DNA of 64,000 nt from HK1 sp965202875. Its GTDB lineage: Bacteria > Pseudomonadota > Gammaproteobacteria > HK1. The stretch's first letter is position 1. Every line of letters begins with the position of its first letter. The translations under genes were made by a program, and so were the position numbers. The stretch lies in assembly GCA_965202875.1 (NCBI GenBank), contig OZ241870.1:5456001-5520000 (forward strand), given 5' to 3'. The notes under the pieces were generated by a model. That model worked only from the letters and a program-made list of their open reading frames with translations, searched no databases and was not told the DNA's origin. Positions 40,447 through 49,556 of the stretch are shown piece after piece.

Positions 40447-42045
40447 TCAGCCCTTCATCCACCAGCGCTTGACGAAGTGGCCGCCGTCCATCTCCCAGCC
40501 GCCGCCGATCTGCGACGGCACGCCGACCTTGGCGCTCACCGCCGCCACGTCGCTGCCGAACGCGGGGATGATCGTGCCGCCCTCGGCGCTGATGAGCTGC
40601 TGCACCTCCCGGTACATCTCGGTGCGCTTGGCCTGGTCGAGCTCGCCGCGGGCCTTGACCACCAGCTCGTCCACGCGCGGGATGTCGATCAGCGTGTCGT
40701 TCCACGGTGACGTGGACATGTACGCGATGGACAGGATCAGGTCCTCCACCGGGCGGGGACCCCAGTAGCAGCTACAGAACGGCTTCTTGTTCCAGACCTC
40801 GCTCCAGTAGCCGTCCTTGGGCTCGCGCACGATGTTCGGCTTGAGGCCGATCTTCTGCCAGTGTTCGGCGAACAACTGCGCGGCGAGCACTGCGCCGCCG
40901 TAGGCGGTGTCGGAGGTGCTCATGTCGAACCGCGCGCCTTCGAGCCCCGCCTTCTTGAGGTGGTGCTTCGCCTTGTCGAGATCGTAGGGGACCTTCAGAT
41001 CCGGATCGTAGCTCGGGAACTGCGGGCCGAGGGGCTGATCGTTGCCGACCGTGCCGTAGCCGAAGATGATCTTGTCCACGAACTCCTCGCGCGGGGTCGC
41101 GTACTTGAGCGCGAGGCGGAAGTCGTTGTCGTCGAACGGCGGCACGTTCGTGCGCATCGGATGCGTGAACGCGAGGTTGCTGGGCACGTCCACGATCTGT
41201 ATGCCCGGAACGCGCTTCAGCCGCTCGATGGTCTTCAGATCGGGACGGTTGATGACGTCGACGGAGCCGCTGACGAGCGCATTCACCCGGGACGTGTCGT
41301 CGAGGATGGCAAGGATCTCGACCGAATCGGCGAAGCCGAGCTCGCCTCCCTGCCAGGCGTTCGGATTCTTCTCCAGGGCCGTTCGCACGCCCGGATCGAA
41401 CTCGCGCAGCAAGTAGCATCCGGTTCCGTGCGGCGAGTGCAGGTCGGCCTTGCCGTCCACCGTGGGCACGACGCTGAAGTGGTAGTCGGTGAACACGAAG
41501 GGCAGGTCGGCGTTGGCGTCGGCCACCTCCACGACGACGGTGTCGTCGCCCTCGACCCGGACGTCGTTGATCCCGGCGAACACGCCCTTGGCCGCGGACT
41601 TGGTGTCCTCCCCGCGGTGCACGTTGATGGAGTTGACGACGTCTTCGGTGGTCAAGCTCTTGCCGTTCGAGAACTCGACGCCCTTGCGGAGCCTGAAGCG
41701 CCACACCTTCGCGTCGGGGGTGGCTTCCCAGCTCTCCGCGAGGTTCGGGGTCGGTGCGCCGTCGGTGCCGACGTCGACGAGGCTGTCCCGGATGGACCGG
41801 CTGACGACGATCATCGTCGTCGCGTTGTACTGGGTGGAATCGAGCGAGTCGATGGTGTTCGCGTCGTTCAGGCCGCAGCGCATGTGGCCGCCGCGGCTGG
41901 ACGTGTCGGCCAGCGCGCGCCCGGACCACAGGGCGCCGGCCGCGGCGGCCGACAGCCCCATCGCGCTGGTGTATCCGAGGAATTCACGCCGCGTCAGGCG
42001 CTTGTCCTCAAGCATGCGTTGAAGTTCGGTTCGTGTCTTCGTCAT
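40447..42045 (-). CDS. Tat-exported peptide/opine-type ABC substrate-binding protein (family 5)
   Basis: The 532-residue periplasmic protein has a Tat signal (TRREFLGYTSAMGLSAAAAG, residues 18-37, cleaved near ALA-DT). The SBP family 5 pattern follows: NLAESWEATPDAKVWRFRLR, GVEFSNGKSLTTEDVVNSIN, LALKYATPREEFVDKIIFGY, and the end GGHFVKRWWMKG. GGAGGAG lies 5 bases before the ATG. No matching permeases or ATPases are adjacent, so it must share a transporter encoded elsewhere or be an orphan. Ligand unknown. Confidence 0.92.
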   Translation of the reverse strand: MTKTRTELQRMLEDKRLTRREFLGYTSAMGLSAAAAGALWSGRALADTSSRGGHMRCGLNDANTIDSLDSTQYNATTMIVVSRSIRDSLVDVGTDGAPTPNLAESWEATPDAKVWRFRLRKGVEFSNGKSLTTEDVVNSINVHRGEDTKSAAKGVFAGINDVRVEGDDTVVVEVADANADLPFVFTDYHFSVVPTVDGKADLHSPHGTGCYLLREFDPGVRTALEKNPNAWQGGELGFADSVEILAILDDTSRVNALVSGSVDVINRPDLKTIERLKRVPGIQIVDVPSNLAFTHPMRTNVPPFDDNDFRLALKYATPREEFVDKIIFGYGTVGNDQPLGPQFPSYDPDLKVPYDLDKAKHHLKKAGLEGARFDMSTSDTAYGGAVLAAQLFAEHWQKIGLKPNIVREPKDGYWSEVWNKKPFCSCYWGPRPVEDLILSIAYMSTSPWNDTLIDIPRVDELVVKARGELDQAKRTEMYREVQQLISAEGGTIIPAFGSDVAAVSAKVGVPSQIGGGWEMDGGHFVKRWWMKG

Positions 42046-42254
42046 GTGCTCCTCCTGACCGTCCGGTATTCGATTGGGCTGGTTTCGGGATGTTCCGGGC
42101 AGCGCCGTTGCGCCGGCGGAGACCCGCCGATTCCGGGTACCCCACGCGCCAGTCGACGCCTTTGCCCGGTACGCCGTGGCGCAAGTATACCCCGATACGC
42201 TCGGGCCACCGACTCCTGGCCGGATTGGTCGTGCAATCCTGAAGTACCACTTCA

Positions 42255-42270
42255 AATCATCATGATGATT
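42255..42270. promoter_or_regulatory. 16-bp perfect palindrome, possible operator
   Basis: AATCATCATGATGATT is fully self-complementary and AT-rich in a GC-rich genome. GAAGT-ACC-ACTTC, a small inverted repeat, lies just before it at 42241. It lies between gshA (ending at 42294) and the binding-protein gene (starting at 42045), about 210 bases upstream of the latter. Operator or transcription end site are both possible. Confidence 0.4.
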
Positions 42271-42293
42271 CGAGGCGGATCGCGGCCGGCCGG

Positions 42294-43877
42294 TTACGCC
42301 TCCCGGGGATGCTGTGCGAAGTAACACTCGAGGTACTCGGCGAACGAGAGCCGGTCCGTGGCCTCGATCTCGCGCTGGGCGCGCAGTGACGCGGCGGCCT
42401 GCGCTTCGAGCGCAGCCTGTCGGCCGGCGGGCAGCGGGGTCGCGAGCAGGCTTGCGCGGTGCTCCCGGGACTTGCGCATGGCGAACTCGAAGAACGCCTC
42501 GGAGCGCGCGTGCAGCTCGTCGAGGACCCGGGCCGACGGCAGCCGTTGCGGGTCGTCGAGGGCGGCGCGGCGGGACTCGACCGCGGCCGCGTAGCGCCGG
42601 ATGCGGGTCGTGGCGTCGAGCACGTCCGCGATCTCCGCCACCGCATCGACGATCTCGCGGGCCCAGTCGAGGATCGGGACGTCCGATGCGCCGCGCCGGA
42701 GCCGCAGCGCCGGGTCCCGCCCGTGCACCGCCACGAGGCGTTGGTTCTCGTCGATGGCGTCCTGCTCCGCCGGCGAGACGGGGGAGCTCGCGTCGAGCAC
42801 GCAGTGGATGAGGAACGCCTCCATGAACCGCATCGTGTCCTCCTCGATTCCGACCGGCGAGAAGGGATCCACGTCGAGCGCCCGGATCTCCACGTAGCGC
42901 ACGCCGCGCCGCTGCAGCGCGACGGTCGGCTTCTCTCCCGAGCGGGCGACCTGCTTCGGGCGCACGAAGCTGTAGAACTCGTTCTCGATCTGGAGCAGGT
43001 TGGTGTTGATCTGGCGGTACTCTCCGTCGACGACGATCCCGATCTTCTCGTAGGGCGGATGCGCGGTCTCGGTCGCCGCGTGCAGGGTGCGGACGTAGCC
43101 GGCGAGCGAGTCGTAGGAGATCCCGAGCCGCCTCTGCGACTTGTTCTTGTAGCCGACGTCGCTCATGCGCAGCGAGGTCGCGAAGGGCTCGTAGAGGGTG
43201 CCGCGTCCCATCTCGGAGAATGCCTGCGGCGCGTTGCCGAGAAACGAACGGCAGATCGCCGGCGATGCGCCGAACAGCAGCGGCACGATCCATCCGTGGC
43301 GATGGAAGTTGCGCACCAGCGCGAAGTACCGATCGGAGGAGAACGCGCCGAGGCGTTGCGTGTCGTGTCCTTCGATCTCCCGGTAGGCGGCCCAGAACGG
43401 CCGCGGCAGTGAGAAGTTGAAGTGGACACCGGAGATGATCTGCATCACCCGCCCGTAGCGGTGGCCGAGCCCACGCCGGTAGACGTGCTTCATGGCGCCC
43501 ACGTTCGAGCTGCCGTAGCGTGCGATGGGAATGGAGCGATCGCCGGTGACCATGCACGGCATGCTCGTCGCCCACAGGATCTCGTCCCCGATCCGCGGAC
43601 AGGTGAACCGGTGCAGGTGGCGGAGGCTGCGGGCCACCTCGCGTACGCCGTGGTACGCGGGGGTGATGAATTCGAGGAGCGCCTCGGAGAAGTCGGTGGT
43701 GATCGTGGGGTGGGTGAGGGCGGAGCCGAGCGCCTCGGGATGAGGCCGCTGGGAGATGTAGCCGGCGGAGTCGACGCGCAGGCTCTCCTTCTCGATGCCG
43801 ACCCGCCTCCCGGAGAAGGGGGACGGACCGAGCGCCCGGACGAGGTCGCGCAGGCGCCGCTTCACGATGCTGGACAA
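42294..43877 (-). CDS. gshA: Glutamate--cysteine ligase
   Basis: GshA makes gamma-glutamylcysteine, the first step to glutathione. The 527-residue protein is of the gammaproteobacterial class I type. It has RVGIEKESLRVDSAGYISQR near residues 25-44, TTDFSEALLEFITPAYHG, WATSMPCMV and IARYGSSNVGAMKHVYRRGL. QIISGVHFNFSLPRPFW carries metal ligands, and VRYVEIRALDVDPFSPVGIE follows. GGAG lies ahead of the ATG. No gshB is nearby. Confidence 0.97.
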   Translation of the reverse strand: MSSIVKRRLRDLVRALGPSPFSGRRVGIEKESLRVDSAGYISQRPHPEALGSALTHPTITTDFSEALLEFITPAYHGVREVARSLRHLHRFTCPRIGDEILWATSMPCMVTGDRSIPIARYGSSNVGAMKHVYRRGLGHRYGRVMQIISGVHFNFSLPRPFWAAYREIEGHDTQRLGAFSSDRYFALVRNFHRHGWIVPLLFGASPAICRSFLGNAPQAFSEMGRGTLYEPFATSLRMSDVGYKNKSQRRLGISYDSLAGYVRTLHAATETAHPPYEKIGIVVDGEYRQINTNLLQIENEFYSFVRPKQVARSGEKPTVALQRRGVRYVEIRALDVDPFSPVGIEEDTMRFMEAFLIHCVLDASSPVSPAEQDAIDENQRLVAVHGRDPALRLRRGASDVPILDWAREIVDAVAEIADVLDATTRIRRYAAAVESRRAALDDPQRLPSARVLDELHARSEAFFEFAMRKSREHRASLLATPLPAGRQAALEAQAAASLRAQREIEATDRLSFAEYLECYFAQHPREA

Positions 43878-44113
43878 GGGGAGCTCCGGGGGATGACAGG
43901 CGTTGGATCGGAAGAGGCGGATTTTGCGCGATCGCTACGCCGATTGCATGGCGCGGGGTGGGGTGGCGGAACGGCTTCGACGTCGTGGCGCTTGCCGGAT
44001 CGGCGGATGGCGGCCTCGCCGGATACGACGGCGGGTCCGGCTCCACGACGCCCCGGGCCGACGAAGGAGGGCGGATGCCGCTCCGACTTCCCTTCAACTG
44101 CGACGCACGTACC

Positions 44114-44551
44114 TCACTGCTGCGACGCGCGCTGCTGGATCGCCCACCATTGCCGGTAGACCTCCTCGGGCCACAGGCTCTGGAACCATGCGATGACGTT
44201 GACGATCTCCTCGTCGGTGAGCACGCTCTGGAACGCCGGCATTTTCCCCGCCCCTCCGGGCGCACCGAACTTGATCTGCTGCGCCAGGATCCGGAACGGG
44301 TGGTGCCACGTATGGGCGGTGCCGTTGAGCGGTGGCGGTGGAAACGCCCCGTCCGCCTCCCTCGTTCTCCAGCTCGGGGTCGCCTCGCCGCGTGCTCCGT
44401 GGCAGCGTGCGCAGTGCTCCGCGTAGACGGCTCCTCCCGATTCGATCCGGGGTGGGTCGTACCAGCGTTCGGATCCTTCGGCGCCGGTGGCGTACGCGGG
44501 CATCGCCGCGACGAGCATCGCGAGTGCGGGCAGGATGGTTCGAATGGTCAC
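44114..44551 (-). CDS. Class I cytochrome c
   Basis: A 145-residue periplasmic monohaem cytochrome c. The signal peptide is TIRTILPALAMLVAAMPAYA. The haem motif CARCH follows in GAVYAEHCARCHGARGEATP. The distal Met is in GKMPAFQSVLTDEEIVNVIA. It starts with GTG 27 bases downstream of the multicopper oxidase stop, so the two are co-transcribed. It is the last gene of a run headed by cytochrome c maturation genes. It probably accepts or donates electrons with the oxidase. Confidence 0.92.
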   Translation of the reverse strand: MTIRTILPALAMLVAAMPAYATGAEGSERWYDPPRIESGGAVYAEHCARCHGARGEATPSWRTREADGAFPPPPLNGTAHTWHHPFRILAQQIKFGAPGGAGKMPAFQSVLTDEEIVNVIAWFQSLWPEEVYRQWWAIQQRASQQ

Positions 44552-44578
44552 CGGGATCCCCCCTCGTTCGACGATCGC

Positions 44579-46021
44579 TCAGGCCGCCACTCTGATCCAC
44601 GTCCTCATACCGGCGGGTGCGTGCTCCAGCATGTGGCAGTGCAGCAGCCAGTCTCCCGGATTGTCGGCGACGAAGGCGATCTCGGCGCTTTCGTTCCGGT
44701 CGAGCAGGATGGTGTCGCGTAGCGGGCCAAGCCGGCCGGCCTGGCCGAGCCGGCGGAAATGGTGGCCGTGCAGGTGCATGGCGTGAGGCCACGCGGTGTC
44801 GTTGATCATCGCAATCCGGACCGTCTCGTCGCGCGATGCGGTGAGAAGGGGTTTTTCCGGCATCTCGGCAAGGCCGTTCATGGCCCATGCCCGGCCTGCC
44901 TTCACCAAGTCGCGGATCCCCGTCGTCCGTCCGTCCAGCACCGCTTCGCGCATCCTGCCCATGGCCCCGCCTTCCATGCGGAGCGTCGCCGATCGCGCAT
45001 CCGCGAGAGGCCCGAGCGGAGGGACGGGGTTGGCCGGCAACGGCGGGGGTGGCGGAAGCCTCTCCGGGCGGGACCGGCCCGCGACGTCCAGGGTGGCGAC
45101 GGGGCGGACGCGCTCGCGGTCGAACGAAAGCAGAAGCGCCTGCGCACCTTCTTCGGCCGTGACGTCCACGACCAGATCGGCGCGCTGCGCGGGAGCGAGC
45201 GTGATCCGGCCCTCCGGCGACGGCATCGGCGCCGGTACATCGAGGGGCTGGCCGTCGAGCGCCACGATCCAACCCTCCATCCCTCGCAGCCCGAGGACGA
45301 AGATGCGTGCGTTCGCGGTGTTGGCCAGCCGCAACCGCAGCCGTTCCCGGCGCTTGGCGGGGAGCCGGAAATCCCCGTCGCCGTTGACCGTCACCCAGTT
45401 GCCGATGCGCCCGGCGTGCGACCAGTCCATCATCGCGCCGAAGCTCTCGTGGATGCGCGCATCCTCGGTGAGGCGCCAGTCGTCGATCAGCAGGACCTCG
45501 TCCCGGTCGACCCGGGGCGGCAGCGGCTCCTCGACGACGAGCGCGCCGTACAGGCCGTGCGCCGTCTGCTCCCACGGGCGGTGGTGCGGGTGGTACCACC
45601 AGGTCCCCGCGTCCGGCGCGACGAAGTCGTAGAGGAAGTCCCCGCCCGGAGGAACGGGCGCCTGGGTCAGCTCGGGCACGCCGTCCATCGGGTTTGCGAT
45701 CCGGATCCCGTGCCAGTGGATCGTGGAGGGCTGGGGAAGCTCGTTGACGAAGCGGCGGATCAGCCGCCCGCCTTGCGCCACGCGGAGCACCGGACCCGGT
45801 ACCCGTCCGTCGTATCCCCAGATCGGCGTCTCCGGGTAGTCCGGGGGTGCGAGGCGGGCCGATCCGGGGGCGGCGCGCAGGGCCGGTGGTTCCGGCGCCG
45901 CCGAATTCGGCGAGACTGTATTCGTTGCCGCCGCATTCGCCGCTGCGGCTCGCATGTCCGAGGCGCCCGCCAGCGCGAGCGTGGCGGCGCCCGCGAGAAA
46001 CCCCCTGCGCGAAACACTCAT
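44579..46021 (-). CDS. Tat-exported multicopper oxidase
   Basis: The 480-residue three-domain laccase-type oxidase has a Tat signal (SVSRRGFLAGAATLALAGAS). All four copper motifs are present: IHWHG (residues 101-105), WWYHPHH (141-147), HAMHLHGHHF (near 425) and LLHCHMLEHAPAGM (near 460), the last with the axial Met. No Met-rich CueO helix is seen, so cuprous oxidase activity is uncertain; SufI/CopA/laccase-like members are close alternatives. It lies between ccmH and a cytochrome c gene on one strand. Confidence 0.93.
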   Translation of the reverse strand: MSVSRRGFLAGAATLALAGASDMRAAAANAAATNTVSPNSAAPEPPALRAAPGSARLAPPDYPETPIWGYDGRVPGPVLRVAQGGRLIRRFVNELPQPSTIHWHGIRIANPMDGVPELTQAPVPPGGDFLYDFVAPDAGTWWYHPHHRPWEQTAHGLYGALVVEEPLPPRVDRDEVLLIDDWRLTEDARIHESFGAMMDWSHAGRIGNWVTVNGDGDFRLPAKRRERLRLRLANTANARIFVLGLRGMEGWIVALDGQPLDVPAPMPSPEGRITLAPAQRADLVVDVTAEEGAQALLLSFDRERVRPVATLDVAGRSRPERLPPPPPLPANPVPPLGPLADARSATLRMEGGAMGRMREAVLDGRTTGIRDLVKAGRAWAMNGLAEMPEKPLLTASRDETVRIAMINDTAWPHAMHLHGHHFRRLGQAGRLGPLRDTILLDRNESAEIAFVADNPGDWLLHCHMLEHAPAGMRTWIRVAA

Positions 46022-46132
46022 CCTTCGACCTCCGCCGATCTCCGCATCGTCCGGCCTGGTTTCGGATACCGGATGTCGTCTCCCTCGCGGGGGAAGCCGG
46101 TGCAAGGCGCGGCCGGCGTGATGCCCCGGGGT

Positions 46133-46627
46133 TCAGTCCCCGGTTTCGACGATGCGCCGCAGGCGTTCGCGCGTGCCTTCGTCGATCGGCGCCACCGGCG
46201 TCCGCCGCCGGCGGCGCAGATGCAGAACGAGCACGGCCAGACCGGCCGCGGCGAGCAGGAAGGGTCCGGCCCAGAGCAGCACCGTGCCACCCCGCAGCGG
46301 TGGACGGTAGAGCACGAAGTCCCCGTAGCGCGCGACCATGAACCCGGCGACCTCCTCCGCACTCTGCCCGTCCTCGACCATCCGGTACACCTCGCGCCGG
46401 AGATCGGAGGCAAGATCGGCGTTCGATTCGGCGATGGTCTGGTTCTGGCACACGAGGCACCGGAGCTCGTCGATGAGGGCGTGGTACCGCTCCTCGTGCT
46501 CGGGGTCGGCGAAGCTGCGGGGCTCGAACACGCTCGCCGCGTGGACCGCCGCACCACCGCCCGCGAGCCCGATGACGGCGGCGAGTACGAGGGCGCGCAG
46601 GCCGTGTTCGATCATGAACATGTGCAT
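46133..46627 (-). CDS. ccmH: Cytochrome c maturation protein CcmH
   Basis: CcmH keeps the apocytochrome CxxCH cysteines reduced for haem attachment. The 164-residue form is the short CcmH: signal segment (ALVLAAVIGLAGGGAAVHAA), the redox motif LRCLVCQNQTIAESNADLAS, LRREVYRMVEDGQSAEEVAG, and a C-terminal membrane helix (VLLWAGPFLLAAAGLAVLVL). There is no CcmI tail. GGAG 6 bases before the ATG at 46627 decides the start. Confidence 0.95.
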   Translation of the reverse strand: MHMFMIEHGLRALVLAAVIGLAGGGAAVHAASVFEPRSFADPEHEERYHALIDELRCLVCQNQTIAESNADLASDLRREVYRMVEDGQSAEEVAGFMVARYGDFVLYRPPLRGGTVLLWAGPFLLAAAGLAVLVLHLRRRRRTPVAPIDEGTRERLRRIVETGD

Positions 46628-46859
46628 GGTCCGCTCCATCGCTCGCGCCCCCCGATGGCGGCCAGCGGTATGGGTGGATCCGCTCCTTGTCCAATCATCG
46701 ACGCGGATACGGCCGCCACGGCATCCACGAGCGGGGTGGGGGCGGACCGGTGCGCGCAGGCCGTGTGTTTCAGCCGGATGCATCCGCCCGTCCGGCCCGA
46801 GTCTCCTCCATCCATCATTCCCGAACGCGGCGCTCGGAGAGGTTGCGGGTACGCCGCGC

Positions 46860-48851
46860 TCAACCATAGGCGCGCGCCCCGTCCACCGCCACCGGCGCCC
46901 GTTCCGGCCGGAGGGAGCGCCGGTACCGGCGATCGCTCGCTGCGAGCAGGCCGCCGATCGCCATCATGAGCGGTCCGAGCCAGATCCAGCGCACCAGCGG
47001 CTTGTACTGGAGCTGCATCGTCCACGCCCCGTCCGCATCCCCGACCGGCTCGCCGAGCGCGACGTAGAGATCGCGGGTGAAGCCGGCGTGAACCGCCGCC
47101 TCCGTCATCGGCTGGGCCTGGCTGATGTAGGTGCGCTTCTCCGGGTGGAGCACCGCCACCGGTTCGTCTCCGCGCTCGCCGCCGCGCGAGACGTGCAGGG
47201 CGCCGCGCAGGGCGCGGTAGTTGGGTCCGAGATGCCCGGACATGCCCTCGAACCGGAACGAGTACCCGGCGAGGGTCGCGCTCTCTCCGGGGGCGAGCCG
47301 CACGTCGCGTTCCACCCCCGCGCCGGTGGTCCAGGTGACCCCGGCAATGAACACCGCGGCTCCGAGATGGGCGAGGGTCATGCCGGTGAAGCCGCGGCCG
47401 AGCGCCCGCCGCACGGACCCGCCGCCGTGCCGGTGCCGGAGGCGGTCCCGCAGCCCCAGCACGACCCCCGCGACGATCCACAGCGCGAATCCGGTACCCG
47501 CCGCCATCGCCCACGAGGCAGGGGTGCCGAGCGCCAGCGCCACCGACGCGATCGCCACGACCGCAAAGGGGAGCCGGAGCTTGCGCAGCAGGCGCCGCCA
47601 CTCGTCGCCCTTCCAGCGGGCGAGCGGCGCGAATCCGAGCAGGGCGGCCAGCGGCAGCATCAGCGGCACGAAGACCGCGTTGAAGTAGGGCGGACCCACC
47701 GAGATCTTCCCCTGACCCAGCGCGTCGATCAGCAGCGGGTAGAGGGTGCCGAGGAGGACCGTCCCCGACGTGGCGACCAGGAGCACGTTGTTGGCGAGCA
47801 GGAAGGTCTCGCGCGAGCAGGGCTCGAAGCTGCCGCCGCCGGCGAGGCGGGCCGCCCGCCACGCATAGAGCCCGAGGGCGGAGCCGATCACCAGCCCGAG
47901 GAAGGCGAGGATGAACACCCCGCGGGCCGGATCGGTGGCGAAGGCGTGGACCGAGACCAGCACCCCGGAGCGCACCAGGAAGGTCCCGAGCAGGCTCAGC
48001 GAGAATCCGGAGATCGCCAGCAGCAGGGTCCACGCGCGGAACGCGCCGCGCTGCTCGGTCACCGCCAGGGAGTGGATCAGGGCGGTGGCGACCAGCCAGG
48101 GCATGAACGAGGCGTTCTCCACCGGATCCCAGAACCACCAGCCGCCCCAGCCCAGCTCGCTGTAGGCCCACCAGCTCCCGAGCATGATCCCGCTGGTGAG
48201 GAAGGCCCAGGCGACGGTGGTCCAGGGCCGGGTCCAGCGCGTCCACGCGAGGTCGATGCGGCCTTCCAGCAGGGCCGCGACCGCGAAAGCGAAGGGCACC
48301 ACGAGGCCGACGTAGCCCATGTAGAGCAGGGGCGGATGCGCGGCCATGCCGGGGTCCTGGAGCAGGGGGTTGAGGTCGCGCCCTTCCGGGGGCGCCGGGA
48401 GCAGCCGCTCGAAGGGGTTGGAGGTGAGGAGCATGAAGAGGTGGAACCCGACGCTCACCAGCGCGATCACCGCCAGCACCCGCGCACGGAAGGTGTCGGG
48501 CAGGGAGGCGCTGAGGGTCGCCACCACGAAGCCCCATCCCGCGAGGATGGCGGCCCACAGCAGCATCGAGCCTTCGTGGGCGCCCCATACCGCGGAGACC
48601 TTGTAGAAGAGCGGCAGCGCGGTATTGGAGTTCTGCGCGACGTAGGTGAAGCTGAAGTCGGAGACGATGAACAGGTGGGTGAGGCAGAGGTAGGAGATCC
48701 CGATCAGCAGGAACTGCGCCCGCGCGGCGGAGACCGCCACCGCGGTCCACGCCGGGATCCGGCGCCACGCCCCGAGCAACGGCACCACGCCCTGGATCGA
48801 GGCGACCACGAAGGCCAGGATCAGCGCGAAATGGCCGAGCTCACCGATCAT
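46860..48851 (-). CDS. ccmF: Haem lyase CcmF
   Basis: CcmF with CcmH attaches haem to apocytochromes c in the periplasm. The 663-residue membrane protein has about 15 helices, the WWD signature GWGGWWFWDPVENASFMPWL near residues 234-253, and EGSMLLWAAILAGW and HPPLLYMGYVGLVVPFAFAV with a haem-ligand His. The end (ALVRWIWLGPLM-type segment, KPLVRWIWLGPLMMAIGG) matches. No ccmG/dsbE lies between it and ccmH; the 230-base gap holds no thioredoxin-like frame. Confidence 0.96.
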   Translation of the reverse strand: MIGELGHFALILAFVVASIQGVVPLLGAWRRIPAWTAVAVSAARAQFLLIGISYLCLTHLFIVSDFSFTYVAQNSNTALPLFYKVSAVWGAHEGSMLLWAAILAGWGFVVATLSASLPDTFRARVLAVIALVSVGFHLFMLLTSNPFERLLPAPPEGRDLNPLLQDPGMAAHPPLLYMGYVGLVVPFAFAVAALLEGRIDLAWTRWTRPWTTVAWAFLTSGIMLGSWWAYSELGWGGWWFWDPVENASFMPWLVATALIHSLAVTEQRGAFRAWTLLLAISGFSLSLLGTFLVRSGVLVSVHAFATDPARGVFILAFLGLVIGSALGLYAWRAARLAGGGSFEPCSRETFLLANNVLLVATSGTVLLGTLYPLLIDALGQGKISVGPPYFNAVFVPLMLPLAALLGFAPLARWKGDEWRRLLRKLRLPFAVVAIASVALALGTPASWAMAAGTGFALWIVAGVVLGLRDRLRHRHGGGSVRRALGRGFTGMTLAHLGAAVFIAGVTWTTGAGVERDVRLAPGESATLAGYSFRFEGMSGHLGPNYRALRGALHVSRGGERGDEPVAVLHPEKRTYISQAQPMTEAAVHAGFTRDLYVALGEPVGDADGAWTMQLQYKPLVRWIWLGPLMMAIGGLLAASDRRYRRSLRPERAPVAVDGARAYG

Positions 48852-48923
48852 GTCCGTGCCTCCTGGGAGCGCGGGCGTCTCTGGATTCCCGCTTTCGCGG
48901 GAATGACGGCCGAGAGGCGCCCT

Positions 48924-49015
48924 TGGGAGCGCGGGCGTCCCGCCCGCTGCAAATGACCGCGGACCTTCGGCCCCGGACCCTTCGGTCCGCTGCGGGCGGG
49001 ACGCCCGCGCTCCCA
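48924..49015. repeat. 24-bp inverted repeat within a dispersed-repeat cluster (ccmF-ccmE spacer)
   Basis: A 24-base arm at 48924-48947, core GAGCGCGGGCGTCCCGCCCG, is perfectly inverted at 48992-49015. A partial copy at about 48866 leads into the ATTCCCGC-TTTCGCGGGAATGAC palindrome, and another partial copy follows at 49037. These mobile-like repeats sit inside the ccm operon and interrupt the normally tight ccmE-ccmF spacing (243 bases). Confidence 0.85.
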
Positions 49016-49094
49016 GGAGGCGGCCACCGCTTTGCGGGCGGGACGCCCATCTTCGTCAGGACGCGCCGCTCCCGGGAACGGCAAGGCTCTCCCG

Positions 49095-49556
49095 TCATTC
49101 CCGCGCTCCATGGGGCGGCGTCATCTTGCCGCCCTGCCTGGCCATCTCCATCGCCTCCGCGACCTCCGGCGGCATGTAGTTCTCGTCGTGCTTGGCGAGG
49201 ACTTCCTCGGCCCGCAGGCGCCCGCCCCCCGCCTCCAGCACCCCCGAGGCCACGATCCCCTGCCCCTCGCGGAACAGGTCCGGCAGGATGCCGGCGTAGC
49301 GCACGTCCACCGCCTCCGCCCCGTCGGTGAGGGTGAACGAGACCTCCAGCCCTTCGCCGCGCCGCACGCTGCCTTCCACCACCAGTCCGCCGACCCGGAT
49401 GCTCGGCCCGCTCGGCGCCTCCCCCGCCCGGATCTGGCTCGGACTGTAGAAGTAGAGCATGTTTTCGCCCATCGCGGCGACGACGAGCCCCGCCGCCGCC
49501 GCCACCCCGGCGACGATCATGCCCACGAAGAGCATCCTCTGGCCTCTACGGGTCAT
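49095..49556 (-). CDS. ccmE: Cytochrome c maturation haem chaperone CcmE
   Basis: CcmE carries haem covalently in the periplasm. The 153-residue protein has an N-terminal anchor (MLFVGMIVAGVAAAAGLVVA) and an OB-fold core (YFYSPSQIRAGEAPSGPSIR, DVRYAGILPDLFREGQGIVA). The haem-attaching His is in LAKHDENYMPPEV. The start at 49556 overlaps the ccmD end by 11 bases. Confidence 0.96.
   Translation of the reverse strand: MTRRGQRMLFVGMIVAGVAAAAGLVVAAMGENMLYFYSPSQIRAGEAPSGPSIRVGGLVVEGSVRRGEGLEVSFTLTDGAEAVDVRYAGILPDLFREGQGIVASGVLEAGGGRLRAEEVLAKHDENYMPPEVAEAMEMARQGGKMTPPHGARE

Noticed and set aside
40447..44265. A 1272-codon minus-strand frame suggesting a giant protein
   Set aside because: It is the peptide-binding protein frame extended upstream through an out-of-frame reading of gshA; the RBS and Tat signal fix the start at 42045.
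46640..46859. Possible ccmG between ccmF and ccmH
   Set aside because: The gap is too short and no CxxC thioredoxin motif appears in any frame.
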